Assembly (NCBI GenBank): GCA_965216105.1
Contig: OZ244147.1
Location: forward strand, 744,001-808,000
Direction of reading: 5' to 3'
From: JAALLB01 sp017643495
Lineage (GTDB): Bacteria; Pseudomonadota; Alphaproteobacteria; Rhizobiales; Rhizobiaceae
DNA: 64,000 nucleotides
Numbering within the stretch: position 1 is the first letter of the stretch; each line of letters starts with the position of its first letter. The notes beneath the pieces were generated by a model, which did not search any database, had not been told where the DNA came from, and saw nothing but the letters and a program-made list of their open reading frames with translations. Shown in pieces: positions 14,575 to 24,028 of this stretch. A program made the translations under genes and the position numbers.

Positions 14575-16595
14575 GCAGCTTCCGCCTTGCGTGCACGAAG
14601 CTGGAGAAGAAGGGCGGGTATGAGCAATACAAGGCCTGCACCCATCGTCGTGAGACCCGGCGCAATAAAGAGGAATGACACCAGGGCCACATACCATCTT
14701 TCAAGTTTGCTCAGTGGCGCCAGGAAGTAGCCGGAAAATGCCACGCCGAGCAGGCCGATGCCCATCATTGCCCCTGCGAGGGTCACCGTGAATGCCCACC
14801 ATGTAAAGCCGCCTGCAACCAGCAGAAGTGCGGGGGAGTAGACAAAGACAAACGGAACAAGTGCCTTTGCGATGCCCAGCATGAAAGCCGTGTTGCCGGT
14901 CTTGAACGGGTTTGATCCGGCTATGCCTGCCGCCGCGTAGGCGGCGAGAGCAACCGGCGGGGTGATGTCTGCAAGGACGCCGTAATAAAAGACGAAGAAA
15001 TGCGCCACGATCGGCTCGACACCGAGGATCTGGAAGGCGCCACCGGTTACCGATACGAGGATGATGTAGGTTGCCGTTGTCGGCACGCCTGCTCCCATAA
15101 CGATACAGGCAATCGCGACCAGGATCAGTGAGAACAGCAATGTCCATTGCTGAATGCCGAAATAGCTGAATACCGGCAGGGCGGAGAAGAAGGAGCCCAG
15201 ATCGTTTGCCGTCTGGATCACAATTCCGCCGATCCGGAAGCCGGAGCCGGAGAGCGTAATCACGCCAACGATAATGCCGACACAGGCTGCGGCTGTGCCG
15301 ATTGCGATGGTGCTGCGGGCACCGACCGCAAATGCATCCCACAAGACCTGCGGTGTCATGCGGTCCTTTGGTTTCAGGAAACCGACGACAATGCATGCGA
15401 TGATTGCATAGACCCCCGCATAATCGGGTGTGCGGCCCGAGAAGATTGCATAAAGCAGTACAATGAGCGGAATTGCAGCCATCCAGTGTTCCCGGATCAC
15501 CAAAAAGGCCTTCGGCAATTCGTCTGCGTTGAGACCGCGAAGGCCGAGTTTCTTGGCTTCAAGGTGCACCATGATGAAGATGCCGAAATAATGAAGCAAG
15601 GCGGGGAAGAGCGCTGCTGCCAATACGTCACGCAGGGGAATGTTGAGGTAGTCCACCATGATGAACGCGGCTGCGCCCATGACCGGAGGTGTGATCTGCC
15701 CACCCGTGGAGGCCGTGGCTTCGGTAGCGCCGGCAAAATGCGGCGGATAACCGATTTTCTTCATGGCGGGGATGGTCAGTGAACCGGTTGTTACCGTGTT
15801 TGCTATCGATGAGCCGGAAATACTGCCCATGAAAGCGGAGGCGCAGATTGCAACCTTTGCCGGGCCACCGGAATACCGCCCGGCAGCGGCACTTGCGAGA
15901 TCAATGAACAATTGCCCGAGGCCGATACGGGTTGCAAGGACACCGAATACGACAAACAGGAAAACGTATTTTGCCATGGCGCCGATCGCGATGCCGTAAA
16001 TGCCCTGCGAGCCATAAATGCCGTCAATAAAACCTTCCCAGGATACGCCGGCATGGATCAGCGGGCCGGGGGCGTAGCGTCCGAAAATTGCATAAAGGAC
16101 GAAGATCAGCGCAATGAGTGGCAGGGTGGGGCCAATTGACCGGCGGGCCGCCTCAAGGGTGAACAACAGGACGACCGATCCCATGAACGTGTCCATGAAA
16201 TTCGGGTTTCCGGCCCGGGCTGCGGCTTCTTCAAGCGGTATCAGCGGCAGGTAAAGGGCAGCCGCAACAGCAAGGACTGCAAAGATGATGTCAAGGAAAT
16301 TGACGCCGTCAAAACTGTACCAGTTCTTCGGGGCGGGTGCTGAAACACTGGCCCTGCGCCATGAGAAAAGAAGGAAAGCAAGTCCCAGGACATAGGCCAG
16401 ATGCACCCCGTAGCGCATCAGTTCATTCGCTGTTCCAAAGCCAGCCTGGTAAATATGGTAAAGGGTCATGGAAACCAGGGCGACAGAAATGATTTTCGCC
16501 ATGGTTTGCCCGGTTGGACGGAATGCCGTCTCGGGATCAAACTTGCGTTCCAGTTCAGCAAGTTCTTCCGCTGTCAATTCTCTGTCGGCCGTCAT
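14571..16595 (-). CDS. TRAP transporter fused permease (TAXI type, DctQM fusion)
   Basis: This 674-residue integral membrane protein joins the small four-helix part and the large DctM part in one chain, as in TAXI-type TRAP systems. Hydrophobic segments run almost continuously from residue 32 to 665. The DctM core GSISGSSIANTVTTGSLTIP and GGQITPPVMGAAAFIM (about residues 255-305) form the transport site. It uses the Na+ or H+ gradient to move organic acids delivered by the binding protein encoded upstream (16673-17686). A hairpin lies between the two genes. The substrate cannot be read from the sequence. Confidence 0.95.
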   Translation of the reverse strand: MTADRELTAEELAELERKFDPETAFRPTGQTMAKIISVALVSMTLYHIYQAGFGTANELMRYGVHLAYVLGLAFLLFSWRRASVSAPAPKNWYSFDGVNFLDIIFAVLAVAAALYLPLIPLEEAAARAGNPNFMDTFMGSVVLLFTLEAARRSIGPTLPLIALIFVLYAIFGRYAPGPLIHAGVSWEGFIDGIYGSQGIYGIAIGAMAKYVFLFVVFGVLATRIGLGQLFIDLASAAAGRYSGGPAKVAICASAFMGSISGSSIANTVTTGSLTIPAMKKIGYPPHFAGATEATASTGGQITPPVMGAAAFIMVDYLNIPLRDVLAAALFPALLHYFGIFIMVHLEAKKLGLRGLNADELPKAFLVIREHWMAAIPLIVLLYAIFSGRTPDYAGVYAIIACIVVGFLKPKDRMTPQVLWDAFAVGARSTIAIGTAAACVGIIVGVITLSGSGFRIGGIVIQTANDLGSFFSALPVFSYFGIQQWTLLFSLILVAIACIVMGAGVPTTATYIILVSVTGGAFQILGVEPIVAHFFVFYYGVLADITPPVALAAYAAAGIAGSNPFKTGNTAFMLGIAKALVPFVFVYSPALLLVAGGFTWWAFTVTLAGAMMGIGLLGVAFSGYFLAPLSKLERWYVALVSFLFIAPGLTTMGAGLVLLIPALLLQLRARKAEAA

Positions 16596-16630
16596 TCTTA
16601 TCCCCCCAGACCCGTATCAACATGCAAAAC

Positions 16631-16656
16631 GGCCCGGTCATTTGCATGACCGGGCC
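16631..16656 (-). promoter_or_regulatory. Intergenic hairpin between TAXI binding protein and permease
   Basis: A perfect 11-bp stem, GGCCCGGTCAT (16631-16641) with ATGACCGGGCC (16646-16656), encloses a TTGC loop. On the minus (transcribed) strand it is followed by GTTTTGC. It lies 16 bases after the binding-protein stop and would either partially terminate or protect the upstream mRNA end. This would give the usual excess of binding protein over permease. Confidence 0.6.
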
Positions 16657-16672
16657 GGATTTTGCTGCCGCC

Positions 16673-17686
16673 TTATTCCATAAGGCCGGCTTCCTTGTAG
16701 AACTTCTCTGCACCCGGATGGAGAGGCACGCCAACACCGTTCATGGCAGTTTCCATCGTGATGGTCTTGCCTTTGGCATGGCCAACGTCAAGAAGCTTGC
16801 GGGAGTTGTCGTTCCACAACGCCTTGGTGATGTTGTAGATCAGTTCTTCATCTTCCTTTGCAGAAGTGAACCACTGGGCGCCAACGGCAACCGTGCTTGT
16901 TGCATCAACACCTTCGTAGGTTCCTTCCGGAATATCGCTCTGTGCGAAGAAGCCGTACTTGTCAGTCAGCGCCTTTGCGCCGTCACCATCAATCGGTACA
17001 AGCTTGATTTTCTCGGCTGATGCCAGTTCGACAAGCGAGCCGGTCGGGTAACCTGCAACAACGAAGAATGCGTCGATCTTTCCGTTGCGAAGGGCTTCCG
17101 ATGCAGCATTGCCTTTCAGGGCTTCTGCCGAAACATCGGTAACCGCAAGGCCGTTGGCTTCGAGGATCAGAGTGGCATCGACATAAGTGCCGGAACCGGG
17201 CTCATCAAGCGAGACGCGCTTGCCCTTGAGGTCGGCAACGGAATTGATGCCGCTGTCAGCCAGGGCGACAAGGTGGATGTGCTCTTCGAACAGGGCGGCA
17301 ATGGTGCGCAGGTCCTTTGCAGGCTCCTTGCCTTCCATCGTGCCGGTGCCGGTATAGGCCCAGTAGGCAACGTCAGACTGTGCAAAGCCGGAATTGCGCA
17401 GGCCGGAAAGAATTGCGTTCACATTGTCCACAGAACCGCGCGAGGATACGGCTGAAGCAATCAGGCCTTCCACACCGCATGATCCGCCTTCGCTACACTC
17501 GCGTGATCCCGGAGGCTTTGAAATCGCATTGGCAATGACACCACCCACCGGATAATAGGTGTAGGCAGTTCCGCCGGTTCCAATCGTGAAGAACTTGATG
17601 TCCTGGGCGACGGCCCCTGCGGCAAGTGCGCCGCTCATGAAGACGCCAAGCGCGAGCGTCTTGAGTGATTTTGTAAACAGGGTCAT
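16673..17686 (-). CDS. TAXI-family TRAP transporter solute-binding protein
   Basis: This 337-residue periplasmic protein has the signal peptide MTLFTKSLKTLALGVFMSGA, cleaved near AVAQ/DIK. Mature landmarks of TRAP-TAXI binding proteins are FFTIGTGGTAYTYYPVGGVI, GLRNSGFAQSDVAYWAYTG and LKGKRVSLDEPGSGTYVDA. It captures the substrate and hands it to the fused permease encoded next on the same strand. A Cys pair (GSRECSEGGSCGVEG, about residues 60-70) may form a disulfide. Confidence 0.95.
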   Translation of the reverse strand: MTLFTKSLKTLALGVFMSGALAAGAVAQDIKFFTIGTGGTAYTYYPVGGVIANAISKPPGSRECSEGGSCGVEGLIASAVSSRGSVDNVNAILSGLRNSGFAQSDVAYWAYTGTGTMEGKEPAKDLRTIAALFEEHIHLVALADSGINSVADLKGKRVSLDEPGSGTYVDATLILEANGLAVTDVSAEALKGNAASEALRNGKIDAFFVVAGYPTGSLVELASAEKIKLVPIDGDGAKALTDKYGFFAQSDIPEGTYEGVDATSTVAVGAQWFTSAKEDEELIYNITKALWNDNSRKLLDVGHAKGKTITMETAMNGVGVPLHPGAEKFYKEAGLME

Positions 17687-17832
17687 GTTTTCTCCTCTCC
17701 CGGTTACACGTTACACAGACCCCGTGTCTTGAGGCACGGGTGTCGGATTGTCAAAAAATTGCGTGCACACCGTGCACCTGGAACGAGTTGAACATTTCCA
17801 CTGTGCCGTGTCCATAAGCCGGACACACAAAA

Positions 17833-17855
17833 ACCGGGCTGATACACAGCCCGGT
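17833..17855 (-). terminator. Terminator after the UDP-glucuronate decarboxylase-like gene
   Basis: ACCGGGCTG (17833-17841) pairs with CAGCCCGGT (17847-17855) around a 5-base loop. On the minus strand the stem is followed by TTTTTG. It lies 35 bases after the stop of the minus-strand gene ending at 17890. Confidence 0.7.
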
Positions 17856-17889
17856 ATTGTTTCAAAACGGGAATTTCCTGTTTTGCTGT

Positions 17890-18885
17890 TTATTCGGCTG
17901 CTTCAGGCACCCTTGTGCGTGCCTGCATCAGGGCCTCGAAATACCGGATCGTCTTGTCCAGTCCGTCACGTAGCTGAACCTTTGGTTTCCAGCCCAGCAG
18001 TTTTCTTGCGCGGGTAATGTCCGGGCAGCGCTGGAGCGGATCATCGCTTGGCAGGTTCAGGTAGTCGATCTTGGATGCGGACCCGGTCATTTCAATGATT
18101 GTGTCGGCAAGTTCGCGCACGGTTATCTCGTGCGGGTTTCCGATATTGACCGGTTCAGTTCCTGCTTCGGTATTGTCCATCAGGGCAATCATGCCGGAGA
18201 TGTTGTCATCAACATAGCAAAAGCTGCGGGTCTGGGTACCGTCGCCGTAAATGGTGATGGGTTCGTTCTTCAGCGCCTGAAGTATGAAATTGGACACTAC
18301 GCGCCCGTCATTGGGATGCATGTTCGGTCCGTAGGTGTTGAAAATCCGCATGACCCGCGTATCCAGGGCATGTTGTCGGCGATAGTCGAAAAACAGCGTT
18401 TCTGCGGCCCGTTTGCCTTCATCATAACAAGAGCGAAGGCCGATCGGGTTGACATTTCCCCAGTAGCTCTCGCTCTGCGGCGTGATTTTCGGGTCCCCAT
18501 AGACCTCGCTGGTGGAGGCTTGAAGTATCTTTGAGCCTGTCCGCTTGGCAAGGCCCAGCATGTTGATCGAGCCATGAACCGAGGTTTTCAGGGTTTGTAC
18601 CGGGTCATGCTGGTAGTGGACCGGGCTTGCCGGGCAGGCGAGATTGTAGATCTCGTCGACCTCGACAAACAGCGGAAGTGTAATGTCATGGCGCATGAAC
18701 TCGAAGCGCGGATGGCCGAGAAGTTCGGTGATGTTGTAGCGTGAGCCGGAGTAAAGATTGTCCACTCCGAGTACTTCCACATTGTCGTTCTCAGCCAGCA
18801 GCCGCTTTGCCAGATGAGACCCCAGGAAGCCTGCAACCCCGGTTATCAGGATTGTCTTGTCGGAAGGGTGTGTGAAATCTTGCAT
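17890..18885 (-). CDS. UDP-glucuronate decarboxylase-like NAD-dependent SDR enzyme (UXS family)
   Basis: This 331-residue extended short-chain dehydrogenase has the NAD motif GVAGFLGSHLAKRLL (residues about 16-30), the region STSEVYGDPKI, and the catalytic pair in SCYDEGKRAAE (YxxxK). CYDEGKR and the later GDGTQTRSFCYVDD are hallmarks of UDP-xylose synthases, which decarboxylate UDP-glucuronate to UDP-xylose. The ATG at 18885 was chosen because it starts just before the Rossmann fold; longer frames have no supporting features. It stands alone and divergent from the AEC transporter. UDP-xylose could feed the polysaccharide locus elsewhere in the window, but this is an inference. A related dTDP-sugar dehydratase activity cannot be excluded. 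Confidence 0.88.
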   Translation of the reverse strand: MQDFTHPSDKTILITGVAGFLGSHLAKRLLAENDNVEVLGVDNLYSGSRYNITELLGHPRFEFMRHDITLPLFVEVDEIYNLACPASPVHYQHDPVQTLKTSVHGSINMLGLAKRTGSKILQASTSEVYGDPKITPQSESYWGNVNPIGLRSCYDEGKRAAETLFFDYRRQHALDTRVMRIFNTYGPNMHPNDGRVVSNFILQALKNEPITIYGDGTQTRSFCYVDDNISGMIALMDNTEAGTEPVNIGNPHEITVRELADTIIEMTGSASKIDYLNLPSDDPLQRCPDITRARKLLGWKPKVQLRDGLDKTIRYFEALMQARTRVPEAAE

Positions 18886-19017
18886 GGTTAATTTCCCCGT
18901 TAGGTTCATTTGTCCCTTTCCATGCAATTGGCGTGCCAGTTTCAGTTCCTGTGGCCAGAAACATGCCAAGCAGACATTTCGCTTGACCTTCAGCCGGGAT
19001 TTTCTGAAACAAGCGGC

Positions 19018-19980
19018 ATGATCGAAATTCTCGGCCTCATCCTCCCCCTGTTCGGCTTGATCCTGCTTGGTTTTGCCGGTGCCCGTATCACCAAGCAGCC
19101 GATAGAAGCGCTGGGCTGGCTGAATACGTTCATCATTTATTTTGCCCTGCCGGCGCTGTTCTTCAAACTGCTGGCAAAGACGCCGGTTGAACAACTTGCC
19201 AGCTGGCAGTTCATCTTTGCCAATATCGGAGTGACCTACGCGATATTCATCATGACGTTTGGCTTTGGGCTATGGAATGCACGGGGCAACATTGCAGAAG
19301 CCACCGTTCAGGGGCTTGCCGGCGCTTATGGCAATATCGGTTACATGGGACCGGCGATTGCCATTCTGGCGCTTGGGGAAAATGCGGCAATTCCCGTTGC
19401 GATCATTTTCTGTTTCGAAAACATCATGCATTTTGCCATTGCGCCAGCCATGATGGCGATCTCCGGCCAGAAGCAGCAGAGCCCCGGCGAACTGGTTCTC
19501 GAGATAGTCAAAAAAATTGTCTTTCACCCCTTCATCCTTGCAACGGCCGTTGGTGTTGCGGCTGCGGTTATCGGATTCCAGCCACCGGTGGCACTTTCAA
19601 GACTGATTGATTACCTGGCGCAAGCGGCAGCGCCGTGCGCGCTTTTCGCCATGGGTGTCACGCTTGCACTTCGCCCGCTGAAACGGGTGCCCTTGTCGCT
19701 TTCCTATATCGTTCCGGCAAAACTGGTGTTGCACCCCTTGCTGATGTTTGTCGTGTTGAGTTATGCGGGCAATTTTGATCCGACATGGATGTATGCAGCC
19801 ATTCTGCTTGCTTCATTGCCGACCGCTACAAACGTATTTGTAATTGCCCAGCAATACGGCGTGTGGACCGAACGGGCCTCGGCAAGCGTGCTGGTGACCA
19901 CAGCCTGCTCAGTAGTGACAGTTTCGGCACTGCTATACCTGATTACAACAGGTATTCTGCCTGCAGACCTCGTTCCGTGA
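19018..19980 (+). CDS. AEC family transporter (auxin efflux carrier-like)
   Basis: This 320-residue inner-membrane carrier has about ten transmembrane segments. MIEILGLILPLFGLILLGFA opens the first repeat, and the central motif GAYGNIGYMGPAIAILALGE contains the conserved N-x-G-Y-M-G of the family. The ATG at 19018 begins directly at the first helix. AEC proteins export or import carboxylates such as malonate or malate; the substrate here is unknown. No neighbouring enzyme gene points to it. Confidence 0.9.
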   Translation: MIEILGLILPLFGLILLGFAGARITKQPIEALGWLNTFIIYFALPALFFKLLAKTPVEQLASWQFIFANIGVTYAIFIMTFGFGLWNARGNIAEATVQGLAGAYGNIGYMGPAIAILALGENAAIPVAIIFCFENIMHFAIAPAMMAISGQKQQSPGELVLEIVKKIVFHPFILATAVGVAAAVIGFQPPVALSRLIDYLAQAAAPCALFAMGVTLALRPLKRVPLSLSYIVPAKLVLHPLLMFVVLSYAGNFDPTWMYAAILLASLPTATNVFVIAQQYGVWTERASASVLVTTACSVVTVSALLYLITTGILPADLVP

Positions 19981-20000
19981 GAATGGCGGGTTTGTAAGCC

Positions 20001-20963
20001 TCACCGACGAGAAGACAATTTCTCTTCCAGCGCAGGCAGGCCGGGTTTGCCTGCTTCTGCGGGATTGCGTTCCACGAATTCCTGTTTGATCGCTTCCGAA
20101 CCTGATACGGCCACATCATGCCGCCAGCCGGGAGGGCGGAACAGGTAGCCGAAGCGCTGGCCGGGGTTGAGACCGGGCCGTATGGCATCACGGAACATGT
20201 CGACCCATTCATGGAAAGCAACACGAAACGGATTGAAGGTACCTATGTTCCTGACAAGACCGTAGCGGGGCAGGTCGCTTTCCAGTTCCTCGACAAAGGT
20301 TCCGAACATGCGGTCCCATATGATCAAGGTGCCTGCATAATTGGCGTCGAGATAGCGCGGGTTGGTGGCATGATGCACGCGGTGGTGGGAAGGCGTGTTC
20401 ATGATGAATTCGAACCAGCGTGGCATTTTGCCTATGGTCTCGGTATGAATCCAGAACTGGTACAGCAGGTTGATCCCGCCGACAAAGACGATCAGGGCCG
20501 GATGGAAACCGGCGAGAACAAGCGGAATTCGCAGGACAAACATGCCGGTAAAGATGCCGGTCCAGCTCTGGCGCAGTGCGGTCGACAGGTTGTAGTGCTG
20601 GCTTGAATGATGGATTACGTGTTCAGCCCAGACCCAGCGGCACCGGTGTGCTATTCGGTGATAGACATAGTATCGAAGGTCATCGATCAGGAAGCAGGTG
20701 AGAATCCAGTACCATTCAAAACCGATGGTGAAGAGGCGATACTCGTAAAACCAGACAAGCACACCATAGGCCACAAAGCCGAAAAGCAGGCCACTGACCA
20801 CGTTTCCAACGCCCATGAACAGGCTTGTCATAGTGTCCCGCGTTTCGAAGCCTGCTCCCCGGCGCAGACGGCGCAAGACAAACAGTTCAACAAGGATCAG
20901 TCCCACAAAGGCGGGAATCGCCAACTGGGTAAGTGCCGGAAAAGCCGGAATTGCCAGATCCAT
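20001..20963 (-). CDS. Sterol desaturase / fatty acid hydroxylase superfamily protein
   Basis: This 320-residue membrane protein carries all three di-iron histidine clusters of the family: YHRIAHR (HxxxH), HVIHHSSQHYN (HxxHH) and HHRVHHATN (HxxHH). Four to five hydrophobic segments surround them. It probably hydroxylates or desaturates a lipid. It is the last gene of a four-gene unit with two FAD oxidoreductases and a small anchored protein (gap 20 bases), so the substrate might be connected to an amine- or betaine-containing lipid; this is an inference. It ends with a soluble charged tail of about 60 residues. Confidence 0.92.
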   Translation of the reverse strand: MDLAIPAFPALTQLAIPAFVGLILVELFVLRRLRRGAGFETRDTMTSLFMGVGNVVSGLLFGFVAYGVLVWFYEYRLFTIGFEWYWILTCFLIDDLRYYVYHRIAHRCRWVWAEHVIHHSSQHYNLSTALRQSWTGIFTGMFVLRIPLVLAGFHPALIVFVGGINLLYQFWIHTETIGKMPRWFEFIMNTPSHHRVHHATNPRYLDANYAGTLIIWDRMFGTFVEELESDLPRYGLVRNIGTFNPFRVAFHEWVDMFRDAIRPGLNPGQRFGYLFRPPGWRHDVAVSGSEAIKQEFVERNPAEAGKPGLPALEEKLSSRR

Positions 20964-20983
20964 TTTTCTACCTGTAAGCCCGT

Positions 20984-21406
20984 TTACACCGTTTTGGCAG
21001 ACAGGCCTCCGAGGCGCTCTGCCAAGTTTTCTCTGATGCTTCTGTCAGAGACGTTAACGTAAACGGAATTGAGCGTAAAGTCGGCAAGTGACAACCGTAA
21101 GCCGGTGTCGTCATGTTCGATTGCGCGCACCATGCCGGGTTCCAGCATCCGGGTCAGGTAATGTCTTCCCACGGTATGGACGAGGCCGATCCGCCCGTCA
21201 CTGCCGGAGAACAGGAATGCGGTCTTGCCGTCATCGCCCAAGCAGGTCCGGTCAATGCTGAAACCGGGATAATCTTCGGCAAAACGTGCAGTGGCAGTTT
21301 TTTCATCCAGTGTCTCGGCGATATTTGCATTGCCATAAAACCGGACACAGAGAAAAACCAGGAAGAGGCCGATTGCAACAAGCGGTACAAGAATCGTAAG
21401 TGGCAT
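20984..21406 (-). CDS. Small membrane-anchored protein of unknown function
   Basis: This 140-residue protein has one N-terminal hydrophobic helix (MPLTILVPLVAIGLFLVFLC) followed by a soluble domain with alternating short strands (RIGLVHTVGRHYLTRMLEPG, TGLRLSLADFTLNSVYVNVS). It sits 8 bases after the GcvT-containing oxidoreductase gene and 20 bases before the desaturase gene, so it is part of that operon. No family is recognised; a role in assembling or anchoring the oxidative enzymes is only a guess. Confidence 0.7.
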   Translation of the reverse strand: MPLTILVPLVAIGLFLVFLCVRFYGNANIAETLDEKTATARFAEDYPGFSIDRTCLGDDGKTAFLFSGSDGRIGLVHTVGRHYLTRMLEPGMVRAIEHDDTGLRLSLADFTLNSVYVNVSDRSIRENLAERLGGLSAKTV

Positions 21407-21414
21407 GGTATCCG

Positions 21415-23967
21415 CTATCCGCGCATGCGTTCACCGGCCGGGTCGAATGGCGGATCAACATTGATGCGTGCCTTTCTGCGTACTCCGAGTATTTCGATCT
21501 CGAACATGTCTTCGCTTTCGTTGCCTGACAGTTCTGCCGGTACGTAGCCCTGGGCCATTGATTTCCCGACCCCGTGGGCATAGCCGCCTGATGTGACATA
21601 TCCGACGACACGCCAATCGCCATCGACCATTGAAGACATGCCCGGGTAGGGCAGTTCCTTGTTGTCACTGGTGAAGCGTTTCGGCCCACCCTCGTGCGGA
21701 TGGTCAATATTGCCATAATCGGTCGAGGTCTTCGCCCAGACCGGTTCGTCGTGCATGACGTCGGCGTTGTCGGCATCGATGATGAAGGATACCCGGCGGA
21801 TTTTCGGACCCTTCGCGTGTTCTTCTGCCGCTACCTCGCGGCCGATGAAATTGTTCTTGGAGAGTTTGACAAACCGGTCCATCGATCCCTCGAACGGTCC
21901 GTAGACAGGCCGCAATTCATGCCCCCAGGTCGGAAAGTTCTTTTCAAGCCGCATGGACAGCAGCGCGCGCATGCCAAAATCTCGAATGCCGAATTCCTGA
22001 CCGGCTTCCTTCAGGTCACGATAAAGCTGGCGTGTGTAGGCCGGTTCGCACCAGATCTCATATCCAAGGTCACCGGTATAGGAGATCCGGCTGACGATAC
22101 AGGGCGACCCCTGGACATCAATTTCCCGGCTGTCCATGAAACGGAATGCCTCGTTGGAAACATCGGTATCGACCAGTTTTTCCAATACCTTGCGGCTGTT
22201 GGGTCCGGCAATGGAAAGGCCGTTCAACTGCATGCCGAACCGGTGAACCGAAACAGAACCGTCATCCGGCAGATGCCGTTCAAACCACCGCATGTGATAG
22301 ACCTGTGCTGCCGATGATCCCCAGATCATGAAGCGTTCATCTGCCAGTCTTGCAATGGTGAAATCGCCTATCAGCTTGCCGAATTCATTCAACATCGGGG
22401 TGAGGACCATCCGGCCCAGCCTGGGCATGGTGTTGGTCATCAACCGCGAGAGCCAGGCTTCTGCGCCTGAACCCGAGACCTGGTATTTGGCGAAATTGGA
22501 AATCTCCGTAATGCCGACGTTTTCCCGGACGTTTTTGACCTCTGCTGCCACATGGCTGAAATCGTTCGAGCGTTCAAAGCTGACCACGTCATGGGCCTCA
22601 TCAGCGGAAGGGGCATACCAGAGCGGTGTTTCGAGTGCCCAGCTGTCACCCATGACGGCATGGTTCTCATTGGCCTGAATGTCGTAAAGCGGAGTTGTCT
22701 GGTGGGGGCGTGCGGCCGGCAATTCCTCATTCGGATAACGTATCCGGAAACGGCGGGAGTAGTTTTCCCGCACTTTTGCATTGGTGTAGCGCAAGGTTGC
22801 CCATTCACCATAGCGCGCGACGTCCATACCCCATACATCCGCGCCCGGATCTCCATTGACCATCCAGTTTGCAAGTGTCAGGCCGACACCGCCGCCTTGC
22901 GAGAAACCGGCCATGACCGCGCAGGCAGACCAGAAATTGGTAAGCCCCTGAACCGGTCCGACGAGCGGATTGCCGTCGGGGGCGAAGGTGAACGGCCCGT
23001 TGATGATCTGCTTGATTCCGGCTTTTTCGAAAGGCGGGAAATGCTTGAACCCGATCTCGAGGCTGGGTGCAAGGCGGTCAAGGTCCGGCTGCAGCAATTC
23101 ATGGCCGAAATCCCACGGTGTATTGACCGGTGACCAGGGCTTGCAGGCCTGCTCGTATGTACCGAGCAGCATGCCCTTACGTTCCTGTCTTGTGTAGATT
23201 TCGCCCCGGAAGTCGACTGCGTGAATGAGTTCGCGACCCATCTTCTCGTTGAACTCGATCACTTCCGGCATGTCTTCGGTAAGCAGGTACATGTGTTCCA
23301 TGGCAAGAAGCGGCAATTCCAGGCCTACCATCCGGCCAACTTCACGGGCCCACAATCCGCCTGCGTTGACAACATGCTCTGCCTTGACGGTTCCCTGTTC
23401 GGTGATGACATTCCATGTGCCGTCAGTTTCCTGGGTAAGTTCCTTGACCGGATTGCGCAGGGCAATCTCCGCTCCAAGCTTCCGTGCAGCTTTTGCATAG
23501 GCATGGGTGGTTCCCGAAGGGTCGAGATGGCCCTCGACAGGGTCCCACAAGGCTCCGACAAAATTGCTTTCGTCCATCAGCGGGAACATTTCCTTTGCCT
23601 CGGACGGCGTGATCAATTCTGTCTGCATGCCCATGTGACGGCCCTTGGCATGAAGGCTGCGAAGAAAATCCATGCGCTCCGGACTTTCAGCCAGCATGAC
23701 GCCGCCGGTCAGGTGCAGGCCGCATTCCTGTCCGGATATCTCTTCCAGTTCCTTGTAAAGACCAACCGTATAAGCCTGCAGCTTTGCGACGTTCGGATCG
23801 CCGTTCAGGGTATGAAACCCACCGGCAGCATGCCAGGAAGACCCCGAAGTGAGTTCCGAACGCTCGATCAGGAGAATGTCTGTCCAGCCGGCCCTGGCCA
23901 GATGATAAAGAACTGAACAGCCGACGACACCGCCCCCGATCACTACTGCGCGATAATTGTCTTTCAT
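21415..23967 (-). CDS. FAD-dependent dimethylglycine/sarcosine dehydrogenase-like enzyme with GcvT domain
   Basis: This 850-residue two-part enzyme has an N-terminal DAO flavin domain (FAD motif VVIGGGVVGCSVLYHLARAG, residues 8-27). H46 in SGSSWHAAGG is the usual histidine for covalent FAD attachment. The C-terminal half (from about residue 430) is a folate-binding GcvT/DmgdH-like domain (SGSGAEAWLSRLMTN, LGYEIWCEPAYTRQLYRDL). It should demethylate an N-methylated glycine and pass the one-carbon unit to tetrahydrofolate. A second DAO oxidase lies upstream in the same operon. The exact substrate (dimethylglycine, sarcosine or a related amine) cannot be told from the sequence. Confidence 0.92.
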   Translation of the reverse strand: MKDNYRAVVIGGGVVGCSVLYHLARAGWTDILLIERSELTSGSSWHAAGGFHTLNGDPNVAKLQAYTVGLYKELEEISGQECGLHLTGGVMLAESPERMDFLRSLHAKGRHMGMQTELITPSEAKEMFPLMDESNFVGALWDPVEGHLDPSGTTHAYAKAARKLGAEIALRNPVKELTQETDGTWNVITEQGTVKAEHVVNAGGLWAREVGRMVGLELPLLAMEHMYLLTEDMPEVIEFNEKMGRELIHAVDFRGEIYTRQERKGMLLGTYEQACKPWSPVNTPWDFGHELLQPDLDRLAPSLEIGFKHFPPFEKAGIKQIINGPFTFAPDGNPLVGPVQGLTNFWSACAVMAGFSQGGGVGLTLANWMVNGDPGADVWGMDVARYGEWATLRYTNAKVRENYSRRFRIRYPNEELPAARPHQTTPLYDIQANENHAVMGDSWALETPLWYAPSADEAHDVVSFERSNDFSHVAAEVKNVRENVGITEISNFAKYQVSGSGAEAWLSRLMTNTMPRLGRMVLTPMLNEFGKLIGDFTIARLADERFMIWGSSAAQVYHMRWFERHLPDDGSVSVHRFGMQLNGLSIAGPNSRKVLEKLVDTDVSNEAFRFMDSREIDVQGSPCIVSRISYTGDLGYEIWCEPAYTRQLYRDLKEAGQEFGIRDFGMRALLSMRLEKNFPTWGHELRPVYGPFEGSMDRFVKLSKNNFIGREVAAEEHAKGPKIRRVSFIIDADNADVMHDEPVWAKTSTDYGNIDHPHEGGPKRFTSDNKELPYPGMSSMVDGDWRVVGYVTSGGYAHGVGKSMAQGYVPAELSGNESEDMFEIEILGVRRKARINVDPPFDPAGERMRG

Positions 23968-24028
23968 CGTGTTCTCCCGGATGGTGTTGCCTTGGTATGT
24001 GATCGTGCTGGATGAATGTTGCGGAGCG

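Noticed and set aside
15147..15782. Long plus-strand open frame antisense to the TRAP permease
   Set aside because: It lies wholly inside a strongly supported membrane protein gene on the other strand, and its product is Cys/His/Asp-rich with no family features, as expected of a shadow frame.
21694..23133. Plus-strand open frames opposite the GcvT-domain oxidoreductase
   Set aside because: They mirror a well-conserved enzyme gene and have no ribosome sites or recognisable products.
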